This document shows positions 37,678-50,740 of a stretch of 64,000 nt of DNA, one piece after another. Under the pieces are notes generated by a model. It was not told the origin of the DNA, did not search any database, and worked only from the letters and a program-made list of their open reading frames with translations. The stretch spans positions 2,053,501-2,117,500 of the forward strand of contig CM075186.1 in the NCBI GenBank assembly GCA_037577475.1, written 5' to 3'. Position numbers and translations under genes: made by a program. This stretch comes from Chaunax sp. Z400 (lineage: Eukaryota; Chordata; Actinopteri; Lophiiformes; Chaunacidae). How positions within the stretch are numbered: position 1 is the stretch's first letter; each line of letters starts with the position of its first letter.

Positions 37678-39829
37678 TTTTCTGGACTGTCATGTTAAAA
37701 CAATTAAAAGTCATTATCAGCTTGTGGTGAGAGGCTATTGTAAGAATGTCAATGTAATAAATGCATTATAAACTGCATTTATATGGAAGATGAAAATAAA
37801 GAAGGCGACATCATCATAGCAACATTTTCTAGTCTGTGAATTCAGTTGTAACATATTTGAAAACTGAGACAGAAATGTTCCTCCGTTGGCCAAACGCTTT
37901 GCTTCTGAGTATTTATTTTATTCTTCACAGAATTTATTTGTTTTTGGTCAAATCGGCCACCTCTGTACCTCCTGGAGCCAATACTGCACTGGAGAGCGGT
38001 TGGCCTATGAGGGGATTAGGACTTTTCCATTGACCAGTGGTTTGCAGAGGTTATAATCTTGCACCCTAAAGACAGATTTCCCGTTAAGCCCAGGAACGTT
38101 GTCTGACACCACTTACTGGAATCCAGTGGAATTTGTAGAAAAGTCTTGCTGGCAGAGACTCAGATGCACAGAGAGCTCTCAGAAAGTGGCAGATAGCAAC
38201 AATGCAGCTCCTCTTTTTTTTCTACCAGTGGTGCAATGAATTTGTCTTTCCTTTATCTTCATTTTTCTTGAACAGCATAATGGCTCCCAAACGTGCCCAG
38301 AGCTGGCGCCGCATGCTGCTGAACAAATAAATCATTCATAACCATGTGATTAAATATATTGAGGGATATATTGGTGGTTAATGGGTGGTTGCATCCTGGC
38401 ACTACAGTATGAAATTCAGACTTGACTGCTGTCATCAGGAATCCATTTGAGTGAAGATGTCTTTGGGAATCACTGCCCATCTGTGTGTTCTATACCATAA
38501 ATTAGAACATGATGAACCGATTCAGGTCTGTGTCTGCTACATTTTTGTGATGATCTACATCCCTGTTGGAGCTCATGTACAGACCACTTTCCTGTTTTTA
38601 CATGCCTCAGTAATGACAACATTATCATCAAAACCTAGAGTGATCCAAATCCTCGTTTCCTGGTGTCCTGTTATTGTTACATAAACACGTTTTGATGCCC
38701 TTGAGAACAAGTTGCTGCTGAAAAACACTGGAATAAACCTTGTGAGCAGAGTGAAAGCCGAGTCTTCCCAGCAGATGGAGACAAAGTACGTAACACAAAA
38801 TGAGCTTGTGCCATTGCCTAAGTCTACTTCCTGACTCCCTCAGTTGACTATCCAATAAAACTAAACACAGAAAATACATTAATTTAAATCTTTTTATTTT
38901 TACAAGACATCAACTGTAAGATGGACAAAAGCATGAATAAGAGTGTAAAAGCATGTCAGAAAGAGGGATTGTTCCGCATTAAAATGTTTTAACAGTCTGA
39001 TTAAACCTCGAGCTCGACTCTGAACAATGTGGACACCCAGCAGAGGGAGTTATTGGACAAGCAAGCAGTGAGACTGCAGCGGGAAGGAGGTCCTTCCAGC
39101 CCCTGGTAGTGGAGCCAGTGGATCCGGCCCACATGGAGCCGGGGTCTGACTGTCCCCCAGTTCTTCCGCCATCTTAATTACTGCCATCTTTGCAGGAGTG
39201 ACTCGTTCTGATATCAGAACAACATAACCAGTCTGTGATCAGGTTTTGTTCATCATCCTGTATTAGATTTTTAAAGTTAAACCATTATGACTGCCTCCAG
39301 TCATATGAGTGTATTGATATTTTGCCCAAAGTTCTTAATTTTATGGAACATTTCTCTTTTTATTGAATTTATTTTATTTATATTGTCCATTCATCTGTGG
39401 TTGGAGTACTGAACTACGTGTAATTAAACAAGTAGATTAAGTTTGCAGTAGTAGTAGTTACTGGTAGTTCAATTACTTTCATATGCGCATTGATTATAGT
39501 TACTTAGTCACACATGTTCAGAGAGGTTTATGCATGACTTTTAAGAAATGACCTTGTGAACAACTGGCCACCTTTTGCAGCAAACACAACTATTATTAGG
39601 TGATGTATGAGGGGGTTACATTGTTAGGCAAAAGCTACAAGTAGGATTTCCTCAAAATTTGGTAGAAGGATGGAGCACGAGCCAGGAAAGAAATTTTGGT
39701 GGAGATCCAGATAGATTTTTGACTTTTTTGAACATTGACCAATCACACTTGGGCTGCCTTCACACCTGCCTCCGTTGGACTTTCAGACTTTTCAGTTTGA
39801 TCTGGACCTAAATTGCAGGTAATTTGGTA
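37678..39829. other. Intergenic, no gene recognised
   Basis: Non-coding. A fragment related to the 9345-9566 family is visible around 39600-39740 (aggatttcctcaaaatttgg, agaaggatggagcacg). Near 39750-39815 a short piece (cttcacacctgcc, cagtttgatctggacc) resembles the element at 59462-59690. Approximately 38280-38400 looks like unique sequence. Confidence 0.5.
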
Positions 39830-40090
39830 CAATAGTAATACATTTCAATCAGGAGAGACTAGCGATAGAAGTAAATAAGATTAGTCTATCAGAAAGTCTT
39901 TGGTGTCAGAAAGTCTTTGGTGTCAGAAAGTCTTTGCCGCTTAGACTCTTCAGGGAGATTGACATCGAAGGGCATCAGTCCTGAGCAGCAGCAAGATATA
40001 TATCCCCTCCTTTGAGTCCAGACACTGGTGGTGGTGGCTGATGACCCTGATGAACGATGAAGTTGGTGAATCTATGAAGACTGGGCGAGA
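39830..40090 (-). repeat. Dispersed repeat with three 17-bp modules (copy B)
   Basis: This is the inverted relative of 5458-5730. Read on the minus strand it has the same block order: caccaacttcatc, gtcatcagccaccaccacca, ggggatatatatcttgctgc, tcaatctccctgaagagtct, then three 17-bp modules (tcagaaagtctttggtg on the plus strand, 39889-39939), then tagtctctcctgattgaaat. It differs from copy A by point changes, small indels and one fewer module. Confidence 0.75.
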
Positions 40091-43000
40091 GTCTGGAGAA
40101 CTACTTCTTCTATTAATCTTTAACAAATCAAACTAGACTCCTCCCCTTTGTAGCTTTGCTGTAGTTGTGATGTATTTGGTATTTCTTTTTCACTGTCTGC
40201 TCTATCTCTCTGCTCTCTTTTGCTTGACAAACCTCAGAGTCAAAGTCTCTTCCCCTCTTTCCTTCCCTGCTTTATTAATCACCGCGCACTAAAGTTGAGA
40301 CAGATCTACCAGCTGGCTAATGGAGGCCCAGTCCCTGCTTGCACGCCACTGCACACATGAATATCATTAATAACTTCATTAGCACTTCCTGACTGCAGCC
40401 AACTCTACAGTGGATTGCCAATTGGATTGTGTGTATGTGTGTGTGTAGTTAGTGTGTAAAGAGGAGGGGGGGCTCTTGACTCTTGATTACACACCACGTT
40501 CTAGATTCAGAGGAACACATCTCCTCTAATTCCAGCCATGCCCTGTGATTGAAACAGTGTCTGGCTCCGACACCCCACGCTCCAGTCCCACCAGACGTAT
40601 CACTGTACAGTAACAGTACCCCCTATTAAGATTCAAAAAGAGCTTGATCAAATATAGACATCATGTTCGCTGCACCCAGTCTTTGCATTATTGCATTTTA
40701 GCATATAACTCAAAGCACTCAGCGTCAAACATATGTAAATAATCGGTTTAATTGTACAATCTGAGGCCGATCTCGACCGGAATGAATCGTCAGAACTGTC
40801 TCCTCTCATAGCTCGTGGCTTGACGTTAAAAATCTGGAATATATAGCGGTGTGCACGACTCGCACAAACTGCATAGTAATCACAAATGCACTGAAAGATC
40901 TGATTATTCCCCTGTGAGGAAATGTCATTCAGGTCCGTGATTGCTTGAAGGAAACTTTTTAAACTTTGCAGAGCAACGTGGTTTTCATAAGGACCCTGCG
41001 TCAGTTTATCCCAGCCACACTCAAAGCACTCCGAAGCTTTAGCTTTCAGGACTTTTAAGACATTTAGTGACAACGAGGGTTGATGAAGAGTCTCTTTTTG
41101 TCAATAATTCCCATGAAATGACCAAAACGAACAATGATTCTATCTGACTTGTTGCCTGTGGAGCGTCTTCTACTTCCTTTACTCATGCCTCATCATGGAA
41201 ATCCTTTTAGTATTTTTTTCTATAATCCTGCTGACAAACAAACACGGCGATGCACCTCCTGATAATAAATCAATGAGCCAAGACATGCACACATTACCTA
41301 TACACGGCCATGCTGCACTAGTGAACTGATAGTACCTGTAATACCTGTTAAAAACGAGTGTATGTATTTAATAGCAGTTTTGAAAGTAGGAATGAATTGA
41401 TACAGACAGGACAGTGCAGTCAGAACGTGTTAACAATAAGTTGGTTTTGGTAATAGTATAATAATGATATGGTCCATTAAAGCTTCAAACACCTGTTTAA
41501 AGGATGTCTTTTACATATGTGTCACTATTTGGACCTTATTTTCATGATTGTATTAAGTTATATCACCTAATGTTATATCTACACACACCAGTCTGCATGT
41601 TATGTTATTGTATGACACACCCAGTCAGTGAAATGTCATCCAAAAAATTGTGAAATGAACCCATTTTCGCTGCTGTAAACATCAAGCCCAGTTTGGACAC
41701 TTTGTAGTTTGATCAAACATACTTGCCGTAGTTGAATTTCAGTTCTACCTGTAGCTAAAGACGACCTGGCCGTACTGTTGGCTCGGCCGGGTGTCTGATT
41801 ATCTGACTGTTTGTGTTTCCTGCACTTTGAACTTTGCAGCATCAATTTAACCTTGTAATAATTCTCCAAATCATAAAATATACAACCCCAGTCGTAGGCC
41901 TATACCTCCTCTAACGCCACCGGCATTAAAACTTGACCATTGGAAAAATATGACCCTGGAAATCTCCTCCTATGTCTGGAATCATGTGTTTGTCATCAGT
42001 AGTTTATGAGTCATCAATTAAAATATCTAGATATAACTCTCACCTTTTACTGAGTCTACTGGGTGTTTTTAATTATTTATTTATTTGGTGTATTATTGTT
42101 TTGATGATATTGGAAAAAAAATGTTTGTTTTTTTAAATGCAATATTGAAGAAAATGAAAAAAAAATGATCCAGAATCTGCATCCAAATCTGGATCCACCT
42201 CAAAATTTCGTTAACTCTTCCTTGGCCCAAGATCCTCCCCCACAAAAAAGTTCCTCAAAATTCTTTGACCGCTTTTCAAGATAGCAGACAGATAAACAAA
42301 CACTAATTGGAATTATCCATTAATATTGTAGAAATTCTGGATATTTTCACTGGATTTTATGAACTTCTCTCTCGTTCTCGATCCGTTTCAGCGCGTCAGC
42401 AGGCGTCCTGATGCAAAACACCACAGAATATATTCCTACTAATGAGATCCTCTTTCCCCAAAACACTTCAAAAGATTTTGAGAAAGATAAAAATCAGGCT
42501 CCAGCGACCCGCTAAATTATACCGCTTGAGTGTGCACCAAATCTCCTCCAATCAATCTTCGCTGCGTCCGCACGGTTTTGCACCTTTTACAGACCTAAAG
42601 CGCTCAGCTGCGCCACTCTGTGCACGTGTCGACTCCACGGCTCGAGCTCCTTCTAATCATACGGGTCAGGTAGAAGTTCAATGAGTAATACTTACCAATC
42701 TCCTTCATTTTTACTTATCACGCAGGGTTAGAATTTACTCTATGGCCATGCATGTCTTCATGACAAATATTCTGTGGTCTTTACGCAGCAGAAAATGAAT
42801 ACAGATGTATTTTAAATGTCAAAATGAGAACAAGAACCAAGACAGCATTACAGAGAATCTCCATGAGCTCTGTTTGATTTATTACGCCTGTTTCCCCTTA
42901 AACCTCAGTTGAGCAAAACTTTTTTTTTCCACTTGAGACATCGCGGCTGTTTGAAATTCAATTTCCCGCCCACACTGCCCCGTCTGGCTCTGTCATTGGG

Positions 43001-46000
43001 GGAGACAGCTCTCCGTGGGTGATGCATGGGCTGCCTCGCCAAGGCAAATTTGTGGTGATGCCATTGCAAAGAGACACCGGTGGGGGCCCGGTGTGCTGAT
43101 TCAGCCTGTGTGGAGGAGGTGGAGGAGGAGGAGGAGGGGGGGGGGGGGGGGGAGAAGGAGTGATGCAGGGAGGGGAGAAAGCTGTCTTCATGCAGCAGCA
43201 GAAATATCTGCAGCACAGCTTCGGGAGCATTTTTTGACACAAAAACAGAGAGGTGTGATATGAACTGGTAATTTACAGTAAAAGATCCTTCCTATGAAGT
43301 TTCCTTTCCATGCATATGTACTTTTTTTTACCGTCCTCCAGTTCTTAAAGATCCTTGACCTTGCGTGACCCTTGAACATTCCACCATAACGGACATGATT
43401 GTTCCGGCCCCGGAGAAGGACAATGCATGTTTGTCATCTCTGGGAGCAGCGTTGGGGGGGTGGGGTGGGGGTGTAAGAGATATACAGTAATGGCATTGTG
43501 CAGTGACCAGCATTGATTGCTTCATGCTGTAAGTTCTTTGAGGTCACTTACTGTACGGGAAAAGGGAACGTTGCTCTGTGATAAATCTACAAGTCTGCTC
43601 ATTAATTAGACTCGTGTCTCCTGTTGTTTTCTCAGCTCCTGCACTCAGTGAGGAACGATGCATTTCACTGACTTTGCAAATGAGACGTCCTCTTGCCTTT
43701 GAATTATGATGCTGCATGCCCAGAAAAAAAAAGGTTTTGCAAGTGGAGAGCTGTGGGCGCTATAACAGGGGTGGCAATGTGATTTTTTTCTCATAAACAA
43801 AAAAAAAGAAAAAAAGAAAAGCAGCATTTGTCTCATGACAACACGTGATGAGTAGCACATGTTGAGTCGGAGAGGCCGGTGGGGATGGCCCGACAGACGG
43901 CAAAGATCTTCTGGGTCAGCTGGAGGGATAATACCCACACTGAGAGGGATCAGATGCAGTAATACCCAGACAAACTACACAGCCAGGTCACATGAGGTAA
44001 ACATTAGATGCCACATGAAAAAATATGCACTGACACATACAAATATACCACACAGAGAGAAATAGATGCAAAACGTGAATGTGCAGTGCAGTTTTATTCA
44101 TGCTGCATGCATATGAATATACACGGAAACAAGACAAGGCTCCTGCTATATTTGGACATTTTGAATATGCAGACAACTGTTTTTCATTTGCACAGGCCGG
44201 GGTGAACGAGTACATGAAGTCTCATGATCAAAAATACACAATGTGTTATCAAGTCCTGCCCCACATCTTGTTACGGCACGTCTATCTGAGCTTACCCAAG
44301 CCTATCAGTGCGCTCTGAGGGAAAACAAACAAGGGCCCACATGCACACACCTACATAAACACTTGGCAAGCACGAACGTTCATCCCTTCAGATGTGTCCT
44401 CAGAAAGGAGGTCACAGGTAAACTGAGGGAAGTCTCATGCCTTGTTTGTGTCACCACATCCCCAGCCTCGCGGTCAGTGTCAGGCTGACTCTCATGCAGC
44501 ATATGGGCGAGCTTTTTCTCAACAATAATAGGATGAAGTGCCAGAGCCGAAAAGCCGGGGGGGGGGGAGGCCACGTGATCGCTTTACCTGACATGACCCT
44601 TCTGCACATGAATGTGACTCATGCCACGGGTGTTTGCTGCGGTTTATTACGCCTCTTATAATAATGTAACTTGACCTGCTATGCACCTTGAACTAAACCA
44701 GCAGCTGAACGTTTTGCACTGTAGCGTAGATAGATTGTTGTTTGTTGTGTTTTTAAATGGCAAAATTTGACCTTTTGAAATGAATGAAGTCGTTTGTGTC
44801 AAAGAAAAGAAACATAAAGTTCATTTAAAGCCTCCATGTTGGTACGCAGCCTTGTGCTTTTTCATATGTGAAAGCTAATGAATAGTTTCATAGCTGTTTT
44901 GGCTTATTATATATATATTATTATATTATATATTTACTATGAGAAGAGAGAAGTGGTTGGAGCTCCACTTCTAACACTACTTGATGCTGTTCAATATACG
45001 AAGGTAGGTTGGCTTAATTTATGTTAAATATTAAAGTCAAAGTACCCTCTGCTTCCAGCAGTCTTTTGTTTTCTATAGATGAACTTAATAATAATAGTAT
45101 TTTGGTTGAAGTAGCAAGTAGTCAGCACTCAGTATTTCACTAATAGTGGTTTTCTTCAGGATCTAGATCAGTAACTTTTGAAGATTCGTTAAAGTTGACA
45201 CGTAATGAATCAGAACATTTTCAGCTACAATCTGATCTCAGGTCAGTCTGGATCATTATTATTATCTGTTATCTCCCAGTAGTGAATTTTCTGTGAGTCC
45301 TATATATTTAAACATTCTGGATCACCAGATCCAGAATATGACTTGGATCCAGATCAGACAACTCAGGGGTTTGAACAATTTATTGTTATAATATTTGTTA
45401 TTATTTATTATCACTACAGCAGAACATGCAAGGATGATTTCCAGCTTTCAGACAGTTTGTTGGTGTCGTCTTGTGGAAAACAAGCTGATCAACAAGACAG
45501 AGATGAGGTTCATTTCACAATCTCTCTGTCGGGCCTATTTGGCTGTCGCTTGATGAGTGGATCAGATGACCTTCATACCGACATGCTGGAGCTATAGAAG
45601 CCTATCATATTGTGCTTTATGTCTGAGAGACCCTACATCCCCCCCACAGTTGAACGCTCTCTTGGCATTAGACAGTTATGAGTGACCAAAGTCAATACTC
45701 TCCAGCATGAACTGAAGCAACGTTAAAGCTGTGAGAACGTTTCAACAGAATATTGGGTTTCTCTCCAAACACCGCTGTTCATGTAATACAGACCTAGTTT
45801 CACTTTATCATGCACCCCCCCCCCCCAAAAGAACATGAGATGCCTGATGAAATCATGAAAAAGGAAAATGTTAGAGTATTGGAAATAATGGATCATGGTT
45901 TTAGCTGATTAGAGATACAGCTCCATCATTTGATATGTGCATCTTAGATATAACTCATAATTTGCTGTTGGAATGGGTGTATTAGATGTAATCAGTATTT

Positions 46001-46159
46001 GTTTAAAATGTAATGCAGTATTTAAACAGCTGAAGGTGGTGCAGCTCATCTAATATGTTGTGTGTCAAGTTGTTTTTGGAAGCATCTTTCAGTCAAAGTA
46101 ATGGACAGGTTTCTTTTTTGTAACAGGAGACACCTCATATTTACATACAACTGATCAGA
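40091..46159. other. Intergenic, no gene recognised
   Basis: Non-coding. A minus-orientation fragment of the 9345-9566 family lies around 42170-42310 (ctggatccacctcaaaattt). G-rich tracts occur at 43110-43152 and 43452-43471, and a TA-rich tract at 44908-44935. A 141-codon minus-strand open frame at 40648-41073 has no recognisable domain and is within chance expectation. Confidence 0.5.
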
Positions 46160-46690
46160 TCCATCCATCCATCCATGCATCCTTTTTCTCCCACTTAACC
46201 GGGGTCAGGTTGAGGTGGCAGCAGTCTAAACACGGTGCTTCAGACGTCCCTCCCCTCTGGAAGCACTTCTCAGTTCCTCCTGGGGATCTTGAGGCATTCC
46301 CAGGCTAGATGAGATATGTAGTCCCTCCAGCAAATTCTGGATCTACCCCTGGTTCTCCTCCCTTGTTTGGAAGTACCTGGTAAACCACCAAAAGGGAGGT
46401 GCCCAGGAGGCATCCTAGCAAGATGCCCAAACCACCCCACCTGGCTCCTTTGGACAAAAGGAGCAGCAGCTCTACTTCCGACTTCCCTTGAAATGCCGGA
46501 GCTTCTCACCCTATCTTAAACATTATCTTATCATTATCTTACATATAAGATGTAAGATAACTTATTATCTTAAACACCCTATCTCTAAGGCTGAGTCCAG
46601 TTATCCTATGGAGGAAGCTCATTTCAGCCGCTGGTATCCAGAACCTCATTCTCTCAGTCACTACCCAAAGCTCATGTGCCATTGGTGATG
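46160..46690 (-). pseudogene. LINE 3' fragment with reverse-transcriptase ORF tail
   Basis: On the minus strand, 46270-46509 encodes VGWFGHLARMPPGHLP, then TSKQGRRTRGRSRICW and RDYISHLAWECLKIPRR. This block is familiar from the carboxyl end of a teleost LINE polyprotein. The 3' end is followed by GGAT repeats (CCAT on the plus strand, about 46161-46176), as in LINEs with microsatellite tails. The element is strongly 5' truncated. Upstream coding similarity continues (plus strand cccaaagctcatg at the far end) but is broken near 46510-46580 by a small duplication and hairpin. Clade is not assigned. Confidence 0.7.
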
Positions 46691-47646
46691 GTTTAGAACA
46701 AAGAGCGACTTCTAAATTAAGAACACTAATGCAGAGCCGGTCCTAAACATGCCTCAACACACGACGGTAACGTTATATCCAGCATCCAGCAGCAAAAGTG
46801 ACCTGGAGTCAATGAGCCGCAGCGCTCTCCTCACATACCAAGTGTTTCCACTGCCCTCATGATTGCTTTCCAGGCGTGCATCTCGTCCTTCGTCTGACTC
46901 AGCTGCCTGTTCACGGCGTTGTGTCTCCCACTTCGTACGGCTGTGTTTAGATATGTTAGCATCAGCAAAGGTGATCTGCAACAAAGACCAAATGTTAATC
47001 TCTGAGGTCATGCACACTACGGTAGACTTTCCACAATGGAAGATGAAACAATCGATAAAAATGGCGATGATGATGCAAAAAAAAAAAAAAAATCAGCATA
47101 TTAGTCTTAGTATTAATAATCAATACTTTTACTTCTGAAAAAGGTTTTGAGTACTTCTTCTACCAATTCTACACAATTTGATCATCTTGAATTCATGAGG
47201 AAGTGACCCACCAGGGAAATACATTTATTTTGGTCCATGTTTGACAGCGTAGGTCATCGGGTACTTTCTACTGTTGCTTGTGATGCTTACATAAGTAAAC
47301 GAACTTTATCCTGGTCAATCCCACGAGTTAAGAGAAAGACCAGTATCTAAAGTAATGCTTTATCTCTTTAGGCTTTTTTATGAGTGGAGGAATCTTTTCA
47401 TAGTTTTAAGAACCTTACTGTATCTGCAGGGCAAGACCTGGGAAAGATTGTAATTCTTAGAACTTATTTTGGGGAACATTTTCATTCGGTTTGAGAATGA
47501 AGGCATGAGATGTTCCACTCCTCCTCAGAGATATCCTCCAGTTTATTGTTCATCCACGCAAGTAAACTGGAGCGAGAGCTCTCTGCAGAATGTGTAAGTA
47601 GCAGGTTATAGAACCTGAACAACTGACCCCTTTATTAGATACTTTT
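46691..47646. other. Intergenic, nothing recognised
   Basis: Non-coding sequence with a poly-A run near 47078-47091. No gene or mobile element was recognised. Confidence 0.5.
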
Positions 47647-47936
47647 ACCTCTGCTGAAGAAGTTATGATTTCACTTGTGTGTATTTGTTAATTTATTTAT
47701 TTGTAAGCACGATTATGCAAAAACTACTTAACAAATTTCCATGAAACCTGGTGGAAGGATGGGGCATGGGTAAGAAAAAAATACATTAAAATGGATCCAG
47801 ATAATGGATGGATCTCGGATTTTAATTCTTTAACATTGCATTATTATTTTTTGACAGTTCCGTCAGCTATGCAGAATGGGACATGGGCCAAGCAAGCTAA
47901 AAAGACACGTGTGGGATTGTTCAGCCTTGGTGGAGG
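47647..47936 (+). mobile_element. TIR element of the 9345-9566 family
   Basis: It starts acctctgctgaagaagttat and ends ccttggtggaggt. The interior contains gattatgcaaaaactac, ttccatgaaacctggtggaa and ggatggggcatgggtaagaa, blocks shared with the copies at 58209 and 39600. It is non-coding. Confidence 0.55.
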
Positions 47937-49274
47937 TATGCATCTACTAAGAGCCACTCCAGCTGCCAAACTAAAATTCTTTTGTGCTATAGCACAATTT
48001 TCAATATGTTGGTGTAATTATGAGGCAGCCGTGGGAAAAGTACTGGCAGGTCCACCAACACATCACCATGAACTGAACTAATTGAAGATTATAGTGGGGA
48101 GTATGCCATGCCTCTGCCAGCAGATAATCCCTCATCAGCTGCCGTCTGGACTCAGAATGAGGAGTGCATTTCATGGAGGGACTCCCCCCATGGAGCTGCA
48201 GAAACTGAGAGGCTGCCCTGTTTAATTACCGGCCCCACTAACAGCACCCAGTGCTGGTGGAGTACAGAGAGTGGGGTGGGACAGCGGACTGAGGTTCTGG
48301 GAGTGTTGTGGGATGGGGGGTCGGTGAGAGGTATGCCTAACCCCCTGACTGTGGAAAACAGGAACAATGAGATTTTGTTTAGACTGAAGGCTCTGCAGCT
48401 TTGCCTCAGTTGCCATTGTCTCCCAGGCTTTTTCTTAAGCCCTCACAGGTTACAAATCCAGACGCTTATAGAGTCATTCATGCATCTGTCAATGACAGGG
48501 TGAAGCCCATGTAGGGATTCCTGCTGGGAATTTAATGAACTTGTTTTCCTACAGAGGTAGAACTCAAAATTAACAGATTAGCACAAGGGAGAATGTGAGA
48601 AAGTTCGCCAAGAAGAATTCCAGTGCCACCAAGACCATAGTGTTAACTTCAAGTCAGCTGTTCAAAATGCTCATTTTACTGGTGATTTATGCAAAAAATA
48701 GTCCCATTTGTTCACTCCAAAGCAAATGGAGGCCTCTACTAAAAATATGAAGTATAGAAAGCAGAAACGGGGTCCAAACGCCACTGAGAATGGTCTCTTT
48801 GTGCAGATTATCTTTATTCAGAGGCTGGAGGCTCAGCGTGGAGAACTTCAGTGAAGCATTCTGTTTACAAATAAGCATAGCTTAGTGTGCAAAGAACCTC
48901 CAGACAGTCTGAGGTTAAGGTGCATTCAAGCAAAACATCACAGGCGACCTTATCACTCACCCCGAAGCAGGAATTCACATGCTTATGGATGATGGCAAAT
49001 TCCATTTCATCACATTCCATCGAATTCTAGCAGAAGCAATGAGACAAATGAGTCGTAATCCTTAATCTAAATATCAAGTGGTTTTGCATTTGCAAGCATG
49101 CTGTGTCTGGACTCTTGATCAAGCAGCATAAGAGATTCATTGTGTGAAGCAAAGTATAGAAACACAATAGTTGGGGTGACTTTGAATTAAAAGTCCAAAT
49201 TCAGCTCTCTGTTGCTGGATCAGACCAATGGCAGCTGTCCTGGGGACAAAAACAAATAATCCATTATCTCAGTT
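47937..49274. other. Intergenic, nothing recognised
   Basis: An open frame of 131 codons on the plus strand at 48108-48503 has no domain I recognise. The interval 48100-48500 is fairly GC-rich and free of known repeats, so it may be conserved non-coding DNA, but that is untested. Confidence 0.4.
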
Positions 49275-49820
49275 AATAAAACAGTTCACCCAAAACTTAA
49301 ATTCAATCATCAGCTCACTGCTCAGCTCATTGCAGCATTCTCCTTCACAGCTAAGGAAGATGGGGAGTTTTTTACATCATTTTAAAACTGAAATCTTCAC
49401 TGTAGCTGTTAAACTAAAAGCATCAACGTGCATCCAGTCTCAGCAAGGTGCACAAGCTCGAGCATGTGCATGAGCTGCAACAACAAGAGGCTCTCATGGA
49501 TCTAATGTTACAGTATTGGGTTTTTTTGTGTGAGTACTGAAGTATGCAGAGATCGTAAATACTTGTTGATCTTGTCTAGCAGCGCATGTACACGTGTTTG
49601 AGCTTGTGCATGCTAACATGTTTAGCTTAGAGGCTACGGTGAAGATTTCATAACGTTTTAAGACAAGTTCCCAGCTGTTTAGGAGAATGCTGCAATGCTG
49701 TTTTGCTATGAACCTCCAGAAATGTTTAATGAACTGGAAAAACGTCACCTGACTCTCCATCGGCATGGAGGTTAGTAGATGATGACAAAGTTTACATTTT
49801 TGGGTGAACTGTTCCTTTAA
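49275..49820. mobile_element. Non-autonomous DNA element with clear TIRs
   Basis: The left end, aacagttcacccaaaactta, and the inverted right end, gaacagttcacccaaaaatg, form terminal inverted repeats of about 16 bp. The length of about 545 bp, the non-coding interior and the sequence type fit a common teleost MITE. It has the same internal order as the degraded copy at 1316-1770 (for example aaggtgcacaagctcgagca). Confidence 0.75.
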
Positions 49821-49886
49821 GCCAGTTAGGACCTGTGCATGTGCTGTGATATTGTGCACGATGTCATTGAAAATGGCCTCTAGCTT

Positions 49887-50058
49887 AAAAAAAAAAAAAA
49901 GTCAAGTCAAGTTCATTTTTAAGAAGAGCAGGTCTAGACCAACTCTTTATTCTATAGAGACCCAACAATCCTCCATGAGCAAGAACATGGAGACAGTGGA
50001 GAGGAAAAACTGTCTTTTAACAGGCAGAAACCTGGAGAAGATCCAAGACTCAAGGTGG

Positions 50059-50101
<43 letters not shown>

Positions 50102-50740
50102 GGAGGATAGGTGGAGAGAAAGAGGGAGTGAGGAACGGGAATACAGACATATTCAACCACAATAACAATAACAGCTGTTATAATAGAGAGATTACAGTTT
50201 GTAGTATTTATAATAACTACAATAACAAAACAGATAATTAATGATGATAACAATAATTATTATTATTATTATTATAATTATAATAATTATTCTAGGCCTA
50301 GAGCAGCAGAGCTAAAGACTAGCCAAAGCCAGCCTTAATTCTAAGCTTTATCAAAAAGGACAGTTTAAGCCTCCTCTAAATGTAGAGAGGGTGTCTGCAT
50401 CCTGGACCCAGACTGGAAGATGGTTCCACAGGAGAGGAGCCTGATAACTGAAGGCTCTGGCTCCCGTTCTACTTTTGGAGACTCTCGGGATCACAAGGAA
50501 CCCTGCATCCAGGGAGCGTAATGTTCTAGACTCTTGAAGGTATGTTGGTACTCATCATTAAGGTTCGTGAGGAGAAGGATTTTAAATTCCATTCTGGATT
50601 TTACAGGGAGCCAATGCAGAGAGGCTAATTCAGGAGAGACATGATCTCTGATACTAGTTCAGGTCAGGACACGTGCAGCAGCATTGTGGATCAGCTGGAG
50701 AGTCTTTAGAGACTTGTTGGGACAGCCTGATAATAGTGTC
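49887..50740 (+). repeat. Teleost dispersed repeat, long copy
   Basis: After a run of 14 A it contains blocks familiar from a very abundant teleost repeat: ggaaaaactgtcttttaaca, ggcagaaacctggagaag, a GA tract, taagctttatcaaaaaggac, aaatgtagagagggtgtctg, ggttccacaggagaggagcc, tgataactgaaggctctgg, acttttggagactct and attttaaattccattctgga. It has no intact ORF. I know the pattern but cannot name its class with confidence. Confidence 0.75.
50060..50098 (+). repeat. GA microsatellite
   Basis: A pure GA tract of 39 bp, sitting inside the dispersed repeat at 49887-50740. Copies of that repeat family commonly carry an internal GA-rich stretch. Confidence 0.9.

Noticed and set aside
40648..41073. Minus-strand open frame of 141 codons with balanced composition
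   Set aside because: No family resemblance, no splice or promoter context, and length within chance expectation.
46537..46560. Hairpin as a transcription terminator or microRNA precursor
   Set aside because: The stem is only 11 bp, AT-rich, and lies inside a damaged LINE.
48108..48503. Plus-strand open frame of 131 codons
   Set aside because: No domain recognised; a shorter open frame also runs antisense over it, suggesting only a stop-poor GC-richer patch.
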